The translations under genes and the position numbers were made by a program. The notes under the pieces are model-generated. The model searched no databases. It was not told where the DNA came from and saw nothing but the letters and a program-made list of their open reading frames with translations. Below are positions 18,450 to 26,582 of a stretch of 64,000 bases of DNA, in pieces (position 1 is the stretch's first letter; each line of letters begins with the position of its first letter). The stretch comes from Alphaproteobacteria bacterium (GTDB taxonomy: Bacteria > Pseudomonadota > Alphaproteobacteria > Caulobacterales > Parvularculaceae): assembly GCA_030433215.1 (NCBI GenBank), contig JAUIMC010000001.1:496001-560000 (forward strand), given 5' to 3'.

Positions 18450-19418
18450 ATGGCCGGCGCGGAAGTCAAACACGATTACCATCTCGTCAACCCGTCACCC
18501 TGGCCGCTCGTCGGCTCCATCTCCGCCGCCATCATGATGATCGGCGCGGTCGCCTGGATGCAGGGCGACGGGGGCCTGCCCGTGGGCGGGCTCGCCGAGG
18601 ACGGCGGCGCCAAATGGTTCGCCCTCAAGGGCAACATGATTTTCATGCTGGGTTTCGCCGGGGTCCTCGTGACCATGATCGGCTGGTGGCGCGACGTCAT
18701 TCAGGAAAGCCTCAAGGGCGAGAACACCTCGGTCGTCATCCGTCTCGGCCTGCGCTACGGCATGCTCCTCTTCATCGCGTCGGAAGTGATGTTCTTCGCC
18801 GCCTGGTTCTGGGCGTTTTTCGGCGCCGCTCTGTTCCCCACGGCGTTCGATCCGGTGATCCTCGCCGACGGTTCGCAAATGCTGAATGGCAATGGCGATC
18901 CGGCCTATATCGGCAATGACGCGCGCATGCACGCCATGGGCGGCGTCTGGCCGCCGGTCGGCGTCGAGCCTTTGTCGGCCTGGGGCCTGCCGCTGATCAA
19001 CACGCTCGTTCTCCTGCTCTCCGGCACCACCGTCACCTGGGCGCACTACGCCGTGCAGCAGGGCGACCAGAAAGGCCTCGTGCAGGGCCTGACGCTCACC
19101 GTCGTGCTCGGCCTGCTCTTCACCTCGCTACAGGCGGTTGAGTATTACGAGGCCATCGCGGGCGGCATGTTCCAGTTCTCCGGCGGCGGCATCTATGGCG
19201 CGTCGTTCTTCATGGCGACGGGCTTCCACGGCCTCCATGTGGTCATCGGGACTATCTTCCTGATCGTCTGCCTGTTCCGGGCGATGGCCGGCCATTTCAC
19301 GCCGGAGCGCCATTTCGGCTTCGAATGCGCCGCCTGGTACTGGCACTTTGTCGATGTCGTGTGGCTGTTCCTCTTCGCCTTCATCTACGTGCTCGGCAAT
19401 CAGGGCCTTCTGTCCTAA
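18450..19418 (+). CDS. ctaE: Cytochrome c oxidase subunit III
   Basis: This 322-residue membrane protein has seven helices and the signatures KHDYHLVNPSPWPL, LLFIASEVMFFAAWFWAFF, GATFFMATGFHG-like GASFFMATGFHGLHVVIGT, and the C-terminal WYWHFVDVVWLFLFAFIYV. It stabilises subunit I and binds phospholipid. AGAGGACC precedes the ATG. The 109-base gap after ctaG holds no other gene. It is somewhat longer than the usual 260-290 residues because of an insertion near 130-165 (DGSQMLNGNGDPAYIGNDARM). Confidence 0.96.
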   Translation: MAGAEVKHDYHLVNPSPWPLVGSISAAIMMIGAVAWMQGDGGLPVGGLAEDGGAKWFALKGNMIFMLGFAGVLVTMIGWWRDVIQESLKGENTSVVIRLGLRYGMLLFIASEVMFFAAWFWAFFGAALFPTAFDPVILADGSQMLNGNGDPAYIGNDARMHAMGGVWPPVGVEPLSAWGLPLINTLVLLLSGTTVTWAHYAVQQGDQKGLVQGLTLTVVLGLLFTSLQAVEYYEAIAGGMFQFSGGGIYGASFFMATGFHGLHVVIGTIFLIVCLFRAMAGHFTPERHFGFECAAWYWHFVDVVWLFLFAFIYVLGNQGLLS

Positions 19419-19452
19419 GCTGCCCCTGACGCAGCCGGAAGGAGGGCGGGTC

Positions 19453-20019
19453 ATGCGCTCTCTGCCGACCTTGAAAGCCGCAATCGCTGGGGCCGCCGCG
19501 AGCCTTCTCGCCGGGTGCCTTGTCTCCGACGAGCCCGTGCTCGACGGGCGGACCGGCAAGGCCGCGCCGCTCAAGGACGGCATTTACGCCGCCTGCGAAG
19601 ACGATGAGCGCGGGGATGAGTGCGATGTCTTCCAGGCGACCCGCCGCGAGGACGGCGCCTATCTCTTCGATTTGGAAGACGAGCCGACAGCGGTGCTGCG
19701 ATTTCGCCGCATTGCGCGCAAGGCCTATGCGGTTCAGTCAGCGGAAGGCGACGGCTACGCTTACTATTACGGCCAGGGCGATTCCGACAGCTTCGCGCTG
19801 ACCCTGATGCTCTGCGACGCCCTGCCGGAAAAACTCCGTACACGGCTGATCGATAAAGGCGATCTGTCGAGCGAAGAAGAGAATTTTGAAGTCTGCACGG
19901 TCGAAACGCTGAAAGGTCTTGCCGCCGCCGCGAAGGCCTATCATCGCGGGCAAACTACGGGGGATAAAGACGTGACACTCGTCTTTCACCAATTGCATCA
20001 GGCCATATCGGAAGAATAG
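19453..20019 (+). CDS. Predicted lipoprotein of unknown function
   Basis: This 188-residue protein has a lipobox (SLLAGC, lipidated Cys22). The mature sequence is acidic and contains an NACxDDE-like stretch AACEDDERGDECDVFQATRREDG, but I do not recognise the family. The start at 19453 follows AAGGAGG; an open frame further left has no site. It lies 34 bases after ctaE and 3 bases before the DUF983 gene, so it is transcribed with the cox genes. Whether it takes part in oxidase assembly is unknown. Confidence 0.8.
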   Translation: MRSLPTLKAAIAGAAASLLAGCLVSDEPVLDGRTGKAAPLKDGIYAACEDDERGDECDVFQATRREDGAYLFDLEDEPTAVLRFRRIARKAYAVQSAEGDGYAYYYGQGDSDSFALTLMLCDALPEKLRTRLIDKGDLSSEEENFEVCTVETLKGLAAAAKAYHRGQTTGDKDVTLVFHQLHQAISEE

Positions 20020-20022
20020 CGC

Positions 20023-20391
20023 ATGACTTATTATCCGCCCGTTTCTCCCTACGCCGCCGGCATGGGCGGCAAATGCCCCCGTTGCGGCCAGGGCAAGCTG
20101 TTCGAGGGGTTTCTGGCGCTGAAACCGGCCTGCGAGGTTTGCGGGCTCGATTACGCCAAGGCCGATTCCGGCGACGGCCCGGCGGTGTTCGTGATTTTTA
20201 TCGTCGGCTTCGTCGCCGTCGCGCTCGCCTTTATCGCGCGCTATGTGTGGTACGCGCCCATGGGCGTCGCGCTTCTCCTCAGCATCGGGTTCGCCGTGCT
20301 TTCCATTCTGGCGCTCTTGCGTCCCCTGAAGGCGACCCTGATCGCGCTCCAATATGCGAACAAGGCCGAGGAAGGCCGGCTCGAGGAGTGA
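20023..20391 (+). CDS. DUF983 membrane protein
   Basis: This 122-residue protein has an N-terminal zinc-ribbon-like part with two CxxC pairs (GGKCPRCGQGKLF and CEVCGLDY) and two membrane helices (about 50-72, 77-95). This is the DUF983 pattern, a family habitually found between ctaE and surf1 in alphaproteobacteria and presumed to aid oxidase biogenesis. Its TGA overlaps the surf1 ATG (TGATG), indicating coupled translation. Confidence 0.93.
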   Translation: MTYYPPVSPYAAGMGGKCPRCGQGKLFEGFLALKPACEVCGLDYAKADSGDGPAVFVIFIVGFVAVALAFIARYVWYAPMGVALLLSIGFAVLSILALLRPLKATLIALQYANKAEEGRLEE

Positions 20392-21113
20392 TGGCCGGCT
20401 GGCGGTTCACCTTGAAGCCGGGCCTGACGCTGGCGACGGCGCTGGCGCTCGGGATCCTGATTGCGCTCGGGGCCTGGCAGTTGAAACGGCTCGACTGGAA
20501 GCGCGATCTCATCGCCCAGATCGAAGCGCGCATCGGCGCCGAGCCGATCCCGTTTGAAGAGGCGCGCGCCCGCGCCGAAGCCGGGGAGGCGATGGAATAT
20601 ACGCCCGTGACGATTTCCGGGCGGCTCGATCGCGATAAGCTCGCGCCTGTTTTCGGAACCTATGACGGCGATCCCGGGGTCTACGCCTTCTCGCCCCTGG
20701 CCCTTACGCCAATGGCGGCCGCGCCGGGTCTGACTGTCTATGTGAATGAGGGCTTCGTGCCGCAGGACAGGCGCGGCGCCATTGCGACGCCGGCCGGCGA
20801 GGAGACCGTGACGGGGCTCTTCCGGTATGCGGAAAAACCGACGCCGCCGGCCTCCTGGTTCCGGCCGGCAGGAAAGTCCGAGGACGGATTATGGTTCGTC
20901 CGCGATCCCCAGGATTTCGCCGAAGACGCCGGCCTCGAGACGGCGCCTTATTATGTGGATGAATTCGCCGTTGCGGGCCGCGACTGGCCGAAAGGCGGGA
21001 CGACGCGCCTCGACTTCAACAACCGGCATCTCGAATATGCGCTCACCTGGTTCGGGCTGGCCGGGGCGCTTATCGCCGTGTGGATCGCCTTTTCATTGAA
21101 GCGGCAGGACTGA
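20391..21113 (+). CDS. surf1: SURF1-family oxidase assembly protein
   Basis: This 240-residue protein has membrane helices at both ends (about 8-25 and 218-236) and a periplasmic domain between, the SURF1 layout. Signatures are LGAWQLKRLDWKRDLI near the N-terminus, YVNEGFVP, and NNRHLEYALTWFGLAGAL at the C-terminus. The family helps insert heme a into subunit I. The start is the ATG that overlaps the DUF983 stop. It is the last gene of the cox cluster. Confidence 0.93.
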   Translation: MAGWRFTLKPGLTLATALALGILIALGAWQLKRLDWKRDLIAQIEARIGAEPIPFEEARARAEAGEAMEYTPVTISGRLDRDKLAPVFGTYDGDPGVYAFSPLALTPMAAAPGLTVYVNEGFVPQDRRGAIATPAGEETVTGLFRYAEKPTPPASWFRPAGKSEDGLWFVRDPQDFAEDAGLETAPYYVDEFAVAGRDWPKGGTTRLDFNNRHLEYALTWFGLAGALIAVWIAFSLKRQD

Positions 21114-21149
21114 AACGGGCTCCGCCGCTGCGCGCGGTGGCGTCGGCGT

Positions 21150-22022
21150 TCAGGCCGTGCGTTTTTTGCGCAACGGCATGATGAGCGCGAGCATGATCGC
21201 GAGCGCGATGAAGCCGCCAACGCCGAGAATGCCTCTCCACGGCATCGACGCGTCCCGCAAGAGAAGAAGGGTTATCGGGGCGAGCCCGTTCAGAACCCCA
21301 TGCACCATGGCGGCGTGAACGACCGAGCCGCCGCGTTCGCGCAACAGAGCCATCAGCGGCGAGAAGAGAATGCACCAGGCTATAAACAGGAGCGGTCCGG
21401 CGACCGGCGCCGCCGGATAGTTATGGCCGAAGAGCGCAATGACCGGCGCATGCCAGACGCCCCAGACAAGGCCGGTCAACAACGCGTTCTTCCAGAATCC
21501 AAACCGCGACCAGCGGTCATAGAGCCAGCCGCGCCAGCCAAGCTCTTCGGTCAGGATCAGCACGATGGTGTTGGCGACAGCCGCGATGAAGGGCGCCGAG
21601 ACAATCTGGATCAGCGCAAACTGTTCGATCGGCATCGGCAGCTCGTCCGGGTCTTGTCCGGAAGCGCGCATCATGTCCGCAAAAGCTTCGGCGGGCGGCG
21701 CAAAGGCGCGGTCGCCGAAAAGCAGCGTGAGCGCGAAGGCGGCGGCCGCGATGAGGATGGGCGCGAGAAAGGCCCAGAGCAGCCAGATATTGAAGGGATT
21801 GGACGCGAGGCCGACAGCGCGGAAGAAGCGGCCGCGGTCGAAGATCAGCGCACAGACGACCGCGCCCAGGGAAGGGCCGGCCATATAGACGACCCCAAGC
21901 CCCACGCCCCAGGAGACGGCGGCATTGAGATGCGCGAACAGGGCGGCGCCCCAGCTCCAGCCGAATGCAATCAGGAAATAGAGCGCAACGCCGCCCCTTG
22001 ACGTTTCGGAATGTCCGTTCAT
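21150..22022 (-). CDS. CPBP-family intramembrane metalloprotease
   Basis: This 290-residue membrane protein has about eight helices and the CPBP/Abi motifs: EELGWRGWLYDR (EExxxR, catalytic Glu pair), VWGVWHAPV (WHxP, metal-binding His) and HGVLNG. Bacterial members of this glutamic/metallo intramembrane protease family are mostly uncharacterised. The start at 22022 follows AGGGG; the frame is open to 22085, but that part lies inside the promoter palindrome. It is a single gene, controlled by the operator immediately upstream. Confidence 0.88.
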   Translation of the reverse strand: MNGHSETSRGGVALYFLIAFGWSWGAALFAHLNAAVSWGVGLGVVYMAGPSLGAVVCALIFDRGRFFRAVGLASNPFNIWLLWAFLAPILIAAAAFALTLLFGDRAFAPPAEAFADMMRASGQDPDELPMPIEQFALIQIVSAPFIAAVANTIVLILTEELGWRGWLYDRWSRFGFWKNALLTGLVWGVWHAPVIALFGHNYPAAPVAGPLLFIAWCILFSPLMALLRERGGSVVHAAMVHGVLNGLAPITLLLLRDASMPWRGILGVGGFIALAIMLALIMPLRKKRTA

Positions 22023-22049
22023 GAGCCCCTCGCTGGCGTCGCCAATATT

Positions 22050-22085
22050 ATTTTGGTATTTAGGAAAATACCAAAATAAAGTCAA
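22050..22085 (-). promoter_or_regulatory. Promoter overlapped by a 12-bp palindromic operator
   Basis: On the minus strand TTGACT (22080-22085) and TAAATA (22057-22062) are separated by 17 bases. A perfect inverted repeat, ATTTTGGTATTT-AGGA-AAATACCAAAAT (22050-22077), covers the spacer and the -10 element. This layout is typical of a repressor site. The regulator is not encoded next to it. Confidence 0.7.
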
Positions 22086-22132
22086 TCACACCAGTCAGCT
22101 CTGCGGAACAGCATCGGCGGGCTGCGGGCGGG

Positions 22133-22996
22133 CTACTCGCCGCGCAGCTTGCGCTCATAGGCGTTGACGAGAGTCATGTAAGGGCTGACCTGATCGAAGA
22201 CCGGATCGGTCTCCTCATCGGGCGCGTAGTTCTGATACATCTCGAAATGCAGGTGATAGGTGGTCGCGACGCGTTCGCCCGCGGAATTGAAAAAGTCGTT
22301 GAAGACCCGGCCGAGGCGCTGGCCTTTGGTCACATATTCGCCGTCCTCGACCGCGAGCGCGTCCATCTTCATGTGCATGTAGCGGTAAAGCGTGCCGTCC
22401 GCTGTTTGCAGCTTCACGGTGTATTTCGAATCCGCAAGGCCGACGATGCGCCCGTCCTCGACCGCGACCGCCCAGTGATCGGCGCCGGTTTCGGGAATGC
22501 AGGTCGCGGGGCGGATGTCGACGCCTTCATGGCCGCCGTCGGGACACATGATCTGCGAGCGCGAGCGCGACTCGCAGAACGTGTCCTGCCAGGGATAGTC
22601 GTAATTCGCCTCGTTGCACTGGCCGCCTTCCATGCCGTTCACATAGCCCTGGCTGCCGCCATAGCGGTAAACCTGGCTGTTGAGGAACGCGGCGTCTTCC
22701 AGCGGAAACAAAATGTCCGGGCGGTAGATGGTCGTGTCTTCATGGCCGGGCCCGGAATTCGGCAGGAGATCCCCGGCGGGGACGTAGGAGAAAACCCGGC
22801 CCTCCGGGTCGGAAAGAAACTCCTCCTCGGGCATCGGGTCCGGCTCTTCCGGTTGCGGGAGCGGGCTCGGCGATGCGGGATCGCCGGGCTGTTCGTCCGG
22901 CGAGTCCGTGGGGTTCGGCGTTTCGCCGCCCTCGCAGGCCGCGAGCGAAAAGGAAACCAGCAACGCAACAAAGACTTTATCGAGACTGCGCATCAT
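22133..22996 (-). CDS. M23-family peptidoglycan endopeptidase, lipoprotein
   Basis: This 287-residue lipoprotein (lipobox SLAAC, Cys21) has a Pro/Glu/Asp-rich linker to about residue 60 and a C-terminal M23 domain. Zinc and catalytic residues are visible: His156 and Asp160 in GGHEGVDIRP, His208 in YRYMHMKM, and His248/His250 in YHLHFEM. Active M23 enzymes cut cross-link peptides in peptidoglycan. A Cys-rich insertion (Cys127, 141, 151, 166) precedes the active site. The ATG overlaps the upstream gene's stop (ATGA), so it is the last gene of the four-gene cluster. Confidence 0.88.
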   Translation of the reverse strand: MMRSLDKVFVALLVSFSLAACEGGETPNPTDSPDEQPGDPASPSPLPQPEEPDPMPEEEFLSDPEGRVFSYVPAGDLLPNSGPGHEDTTIYRPDILFPLEDAAFLNSQVYRYGGSQGYVNGMEGGQCNEANYDYPWQDTFCESRSRSQIMCPDGGHEGVDIRPATCIPETGADHWAVAVEDGRIVGLADSKYTVKLQTADGTLYRYMHMKMDALAVEDGEYVTKGQRLGRVFNDFFNSAGERVATTYHLHFEMYQNYAPDEETDPVFDQVSPYMTLVNAYERKLRGE

Positions 22997-23808
22997 TCGC
23001 CTCCCGCCAGGTCAGGGTTTGCAAGGATCATGGAATCGGCAAGCTCCGTAAGATAGTCGTCTTCGGCGCAGCGCGGGTCGGCGCCCGGATCGCCGCATTC
23101 GATGGTCATCACATAGCCGCAGCCGAATTTTGAAAAGCTCAGATCGACGCCGAAATCGTTGCGGCTGATGAAATAGGCCGCGCCCGTGCCGGCGAGACGG
23201 CGCGGCCGTTCCGCCAGGCGCCGCCGTGCGGCGACCACATCCGGATCGCCGCCGACGACGCGGTTGCAGGTGCCGGAAATCGACAGCGCCGCTTCCGCGT
23301 CGATCCTTGCGCTCGCCGTATAGACATTCTCCATGCCGTAAATGCGGATCCGGTCGCGCACTTCCGGCGCGGCGGGAATGAGCACGGGGATCCGCGCGCG
23401 CTCCACTTCCGCCGGCGCGACGCTGCGCAGGCGTTCCGGCGCGAGGGAGCGCAGCCCCGGCGCCGTGCGTTCGCGCGCCGCAGCGGGGGCGCGCGCGGCG
23501 GAAAGATCGCTGATGTCGCCGGCGCTGCGCTCTTCGTCGGCGGCTCTGGTGCGCGCCAGCTCCGCGCGCAGGGCGTCGAGATCGGGCCGTCTTTCAAGCG
23601 TCGTGGCGCGCGCGTCGCGCTCGTCGTCGGCGGCGCGCAGGGCCGAGGCGAGGTCGCGGCGGGGAATGCGCTTGGCTTTTTCCTGGAGCTGCGCGCGGAT
23701 TTCTTCCGGGTCGGGCGGCGTGCGCTCCTGCGCAGCGACGACGCCGGCCGCCAGACAGGCGGCAAGCGCTGCAAGGCCGACCCCCGCAAGCCGATCTTTC
23801 TTCATCAT
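22993..23808 (-). CDS. Secreted Arg/Ala-rich protein of unknown function
   Basis: This 271-residue protein has a signal peptide (to about residue 26, VVAAQ). Residues 30-125 are highly charged and probably helical (many Arg, Glu, Ala). The C-terminal part (about 150-271) looks globular, with IRIYGMENVYTASARIDAEAALSISG and a conserved-looking Cys-containing SKFGCGYVMTIECGDPGADPRC. I do not recognise it. It overlaps the M23 gene by 4 bases and follows the OmpA-like gene by 18 bases, so it probably works with both in the envelope. Confidence 0.72.
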   Translation of the reverse strand: MMKKDRLAGVGLAALAACLAAGVVAAQERTPPDPEEIRAQLQEKAKRIPRRDLASALRAADDERDARATTLERRPDLDALRAELARTRAADEERSAGDISDLSAARAPAAARERTAPGLRSLAPERLRSVAPAEVERARIPVLIPAAPEVRDRIRIYGMENVYTASARIDAEAALSISGTCNRVVGGDPDVVAARRRLAERPRRLAGTGAAYFISRNDFGVDLSFSKFGCGYVMTIECGDPGADPRCAEDDYLTELADSMILANPDLAGGE

Positions 23809-23826
23809 GTCCCCCTTCCGAGCGTC

Positions 23827-24855
23827 CTACCGCTCGGTCAATTTGAACTCGATGCGCCGGTTCTGCGCCAGCGCCGTCGCCGAATAGCCGGAGACCAGCG
23901 GCGCGGCCGAGCCCGACCCCGTGGCGAGGAGGCGGCGCTCCGGCACATTGCGGCTCGTCAGATATTCCACGACGGAAATCGCGCGTTTGGCGGACAGTTC
24001 GAGATTGGACCCGAACTGCGCGCGGCAGGAGGGTCCGAGCGGCGAGGCGTCCGCATGGCCGTCGACGCGCAAGACCCAGTTCACCTCGGACGGAATGTCG
24101 CCCTGAATGTCGAGGAGGGCGGAGGCGAGCTTGTCGAGCTCGACCTTGCCCGCATCGCCAAGCGTCGCCGAGCAGGAGCCGAACAGGATGTCGCTTTCGA
24201 AGATGAAGCGGTCGCCGACGACCTTGATGTCGGTGCGGTCGCCGAGCGCTTCGCGCAGCGCCTCGAAGAAGCGCGAGCGCACCTCCTGAAGCTCCTGAAC
24301 TTTTCGGGCCAGCGCCGCGTTGAGGCGCTGGGAGAGATTTTCGATCTGCGCCTGCTGTTCGCGGTCTTTGGCTTCCGCCGCTTCGAGCGCTTCCTGGATG
24401 CTGGCGAGCTGGCGGCGCAGGGCCGCGATCTGGGCGTTAAGCGTTGCGATCTCGCTCTTTTGCTCTTCGGAGAGCGCCTTTTCCGCTTCCAGCTCTTCCG
24501 TCGACGCGGCGACGGCGGCCTGGCTTGTGGCGAGCGCGGCGGAAAGCCCGGCGAGTTCTTCGTCCTTATTGGCGATGGTCTCCTCGAGGGAAAGCACCTG
24601 CGCCTGCAGCCGGTCGCGCTCGCTCTGGGCGAGGCCGAGCTGGTCATTCAAGGAATTGATCTGGGCGATGAGGCGGGCGAGTTCGTCGTCCTTGGAGGCG
24701 AGCTCGTCCTTCACGGTCTGGAGCCGGTCGCCGAGATAGAATTGCGCGACCACGAAGATCGAGAGAACAAACATCAGCACAAGGAGCAATGTCGAAAGCC
24801 CGTCGACAAAGCCCGGCCAGATATTGGCCTCGCTGCGTGAGCGCCGGCGCGCCAT
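23827..24855 (-). CDS. MotB/OmpA-like peptidoglycan-binding stator protein
   Basis: This 342-residue protein has one N-terminal membrane helix (about 12-40) containing an Asp (FVDGLSTLLLVLMF), the position of the proton-carrying Asp in MotB-type proteins. A long coiled coil follows (about 45-190), then an OmpA-like peptidoglycan-binding domain (about 200-342) with LRVDGHADASPLG, NLELSAKRAISVVEYL, ATGSGSAAPL and the closing NRRIEFKLTER. Together with the upstream ExbB/MotA-like protein it should form a proton-driven inner-membrane unit reaching the cell wall. No flagellar genes are near. Confidence 0.88.
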   Translation of the reverse strand: MARRRSRSEANIWPGFVDGLSTLLLVLMFVLSIFVVAQFYLGDRLQTVKDELASKDDELARLIAQINSLNDQLGLAQSERDRLQAQVLSLEETIANKDEELAGLSAALATSQAAVAASTEELEAEKALSEEQKSEIATLNAQIAALRRQLASIQEALEAAEAKDREQQAQIENLSQRLNAALARKVQELQEVRSRFFEALREALGDRTDIKVVGDRFIFESDILFGSCSATLGDAGKVELDKLASALLDIQGDIPSEVNWVLRVDGHADASPLGPSCRAQFGSNLELSAKRAISVVEYLTSRNVPERRLLATGSGSAAPLVSGYSATALAQNRRIEFKLTER

Positions 24856-24869
24856 AAGCTGCGCCTCCC

Positions 24870-25823
24870 CTATTCGCCCTTGCCGACGCGGATCAGCGTC
24901 CGGTTGAGCGCCCTGATTTCGTCTTTCAGCTCCGCCGTCTGCCCGGCGGACGCCTTGATCTGGGTTTCGGTGTTGGCGGCGAGGGCGTTTTCAAGCGCCA
25001 TGACGGCGGCGATGAGATCGCCTTCGGCGTCCTCGACGCTGAGGCTGGCGCCGCCCTGGGCGCCGCCGCCGCGCACGGTCTCGGTCATGCCGGCGAGCCA
25101 GTCTTCGAGGTTCGAATAAAACCGGTTCTGGGCCTTGCCCGCCTCGAGATCCAGAAAGCCTACCACTAGACTGCCGCCGAGACCGAAGAGGGAGGAGGAA
25201 AAGGCCGTGCCCATGCCCGACAGGGGCTCGCGCAGATTGGCGATCAATTGCGAGACCGCATCCTCCGCCGCGCCGCCGGCGCCGGCGAGGCCGTTGATGG
25301 TTTCGGCGACCGCGTTGACGGTTTGCAGGAGGCCCCAGAAGGTGCCGAGCAGGCCCAGAAAAACCAGAAGGTTCATGATGTAGCGGCCGGTCTCGCGGCC
25401 TTCATCCATCCGTGTGCCGATGGAATCGAGAATGGCGCGGGTCGATTCCGGCGAGATGCGCGAGCCGCGGGTGTCGGCGTCGAGGAGAAGGCGCGCCATG
25501 GCGCTGATCAGGTTCGGCGCTTTCGGCAAACGCGCGCGCGACGGGTCCGCCGCCTCGATGAAGGCCTCGACCCAGCGCACCGCCGGATCGATGACCCCGG
25601 CCTGGCGGAGATTATAGATGACGCCAACCGCGAGAACCGCGAGGATCAGCCCGTTCAGCGCCTGGTTGGCATTGAACGCGTCCACAAGAAGATTGGTGGG
25701 CTGCGGGCTCAGGGGCGACAGGTAGAACACCACCGCGCCGACCGCGAGCAGGAAGATCAGCATGTTGAAGATGTTGCCGCCCGGGCGGGCAAATTTGATC
25801 GTCCGACCTAGTGACCGCGCCAT
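24870..25823 (-). CDS. MotA/TolQ/ExbB-type proton channel protein
   Basis: This 317-residue membrane protein has helices at about 11-30, 45-62, 139-160 and 195-215. The conserved channel segment NLLVFLGLLGTFWGLLQTVNAV and the region GMGTAFSSSLFGLGGSLVVGFLDL match the MotA/TolQ/ExbB family. The start at 25823 (MARSLGRTIKF) follows AAGGGG. A C-terminal helix (about 255-310) is predicted to lie in the cytoplasm. It is the first gene of the cluster with the MotB/OmpA-like gene 14 bases downstream; the pair is not next to tonB, tolA or motility genes. Confidence 0.88.
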   Translation of the reverse strand: MARSLGRTIKFARPGGNIFNMLIFLLAVGAVVFYLSPLSPQPTNLLVDAFNANQALNGLILAVLAVGVIYNLRQAGVIDPAVRWVEAFIEAADPSRARLPKAPNLISAMARLLLDADTRGSRISPESTRAILDSIGTRMDEGRETGRYIMNLLVFLGLLGTFWGLLQTVNAVAETINGLAGAGGAAEDAVSQLIANLREPLSGMGTAFSSSLFGLGGSLVVGFLDLEAGKAQNRFYSNLEDWLAGMTETVRGGGAQGGASLSVEDAEGDLIAAVMALENALAANTETQIKASAGQTAELKDEIRALNRTLIRVGKGE

Positions 25824-26047
25824 TTGTTTCCCCTTGGCCTGCCAGAACCCCACAGACCGTTACAGTATTCAAAAACCGGGCCGGTGGATACTGCTGAAAT
25901 CCGTGCGCCCGGCTGCGCCGCAGCGCCAATGGCGGCGTGTCCTGCGTGCGCCTAAGAGGCTGTTTGCAAGGCTAAAAAGCCGACCCGTCAGGGTTGTGTG
26001 CGGATTGTGATCGTCCCTTGCGCACATGTTGCGCATCTTCGCTTGAC

Positions 26048-26087
26048 ATGACAGTTAGATGACAGGTATATGACAGTTTAATGACAG
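26048..26087 (-). promoter_or_regulatory. Four tandem Pho box half-sites (11-bp period)
   Basis: ATGACAG occurs at 26048, 26059, 26070 and 26081, exactly 11 bases apart with AT-rich 4-base spacers. Read on the minus strand this is CTGTCAT-N4 repeated, and CTGTCATTAAACTGTCAT is a perfect Pho box (PhoB site). Box direction points to the minus-strand channel gene (start 25823); the plus-strand gene at 26149 is nearer. A plus-strand TTGACA (26043-26048) with TATATG (26067-26072) lies within the array. The rest of the 325-base gap (25824-26148) shows no coding signal. Confidence 0.8.
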
Positions 26088-26148
26088 CCTGTCCTCCGGG
26101 CGGCGTCATTCAGACGATTTATAACCAGAAACCTGAAAGGGGCATAAA

Positions 26149-26502
26149 ATGAACATAAAACAAGCTCTTGCCGGGATCGCAGCAGCAGCGGCCTTTGGCG
26201 CCGCGGCGATCGCATCGGACTTCGGAGTCGCGCCGGCCGATTACGAGACGCAGGCGATCGACTATTTTGACCAGCGTCTGACCGAGCCCCGCTCGGCGCG
26301 TTACGATTTCACCGGCGAGCCGTATCAGGTTTTCGCCGATGTCAGCGGCTATGAAGGCCTGCCCTGCTGGGCGGTGGACGTGCGCGTCAAGTCGCGCATG
26401 CCGAACGGCCAGATGGGCGGCTACGTGCCTTACACCGTGATCTTCCTCGACGGCGAGCCGATTGCGCTCGAAATCGATGCGGTGCGCATGGTCCGCGCCT
26501 AA
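26149..26502 (+). CDS. Small secreted protein of unknown function
   Basis: This 117-residue protein has a signal peptide (MNIKQALAGIAAAAAFGAAAIA). The mature part of about 95 residues has the pattern AIDYFDQRLTEPRSARYDFTGEPYQVFAD, then CWAVDVRVKSR, GGYVPYTVIFLDGEPI, suggesting a small alpha+beta fold. The stretch RLTEPRSARYDF resembles proteins annotated only as hypothetical in alphaproteobacteria. AAAGGGGC precedes the ATG. It lies 62 bases from the Pho box array, followed by a strong terminator, so it is a single-gene unit. Confidence 0.78.
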   Translation: MNIKQALAGIAAAAAFGAAAIASDFGVAPADYETQAIDYFDQRLTEPRSARYDFTGEPYQVFADVSGYEGLPCWAVDVRVKSRMPNGQMGGYVPYTVIFLDGEPIALEIDAVRMVRA

Positions 26503-26526
26503 AGCTGAGATTCATCTCCGAAAATG

Positions 26527-26557
26527 AAAACGCCGCCCTTCGGGGCGGCGTTTTTTT
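26527..26557 (+). terminator. Strong intrinsic terminator
   Basis: AAAACGCCGCCC-TTCG-GGGCGGCGTTTT, continued by a run of seven T, follows the small secreted protein gene. The A-run on its left gives some use for the convergent M16 gene as well. Confidence 0.9.
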
Positions 26558-26582
26558 GTGTCGCTTACGACCCTCGCCATGC

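Noticed and set aside
23827-25823. MotA/MotB-like pair as a Zorya anti-phage system (ZorA/ZorB)
   Set aside because: The neighbours are a secreted protein and an M23 lipoprotein. No ZorC, ZorD helicase or ZorE nuclease is present, and the cluster looks like an envelope system.
26048-26087. 11-bp tandem repeats as iterons or a short CRISPR-like array
   Set aside because: The unit and period match the Pho box exactly, there are no variable spacers of CRISPR length, and no replication or cas gene is near.
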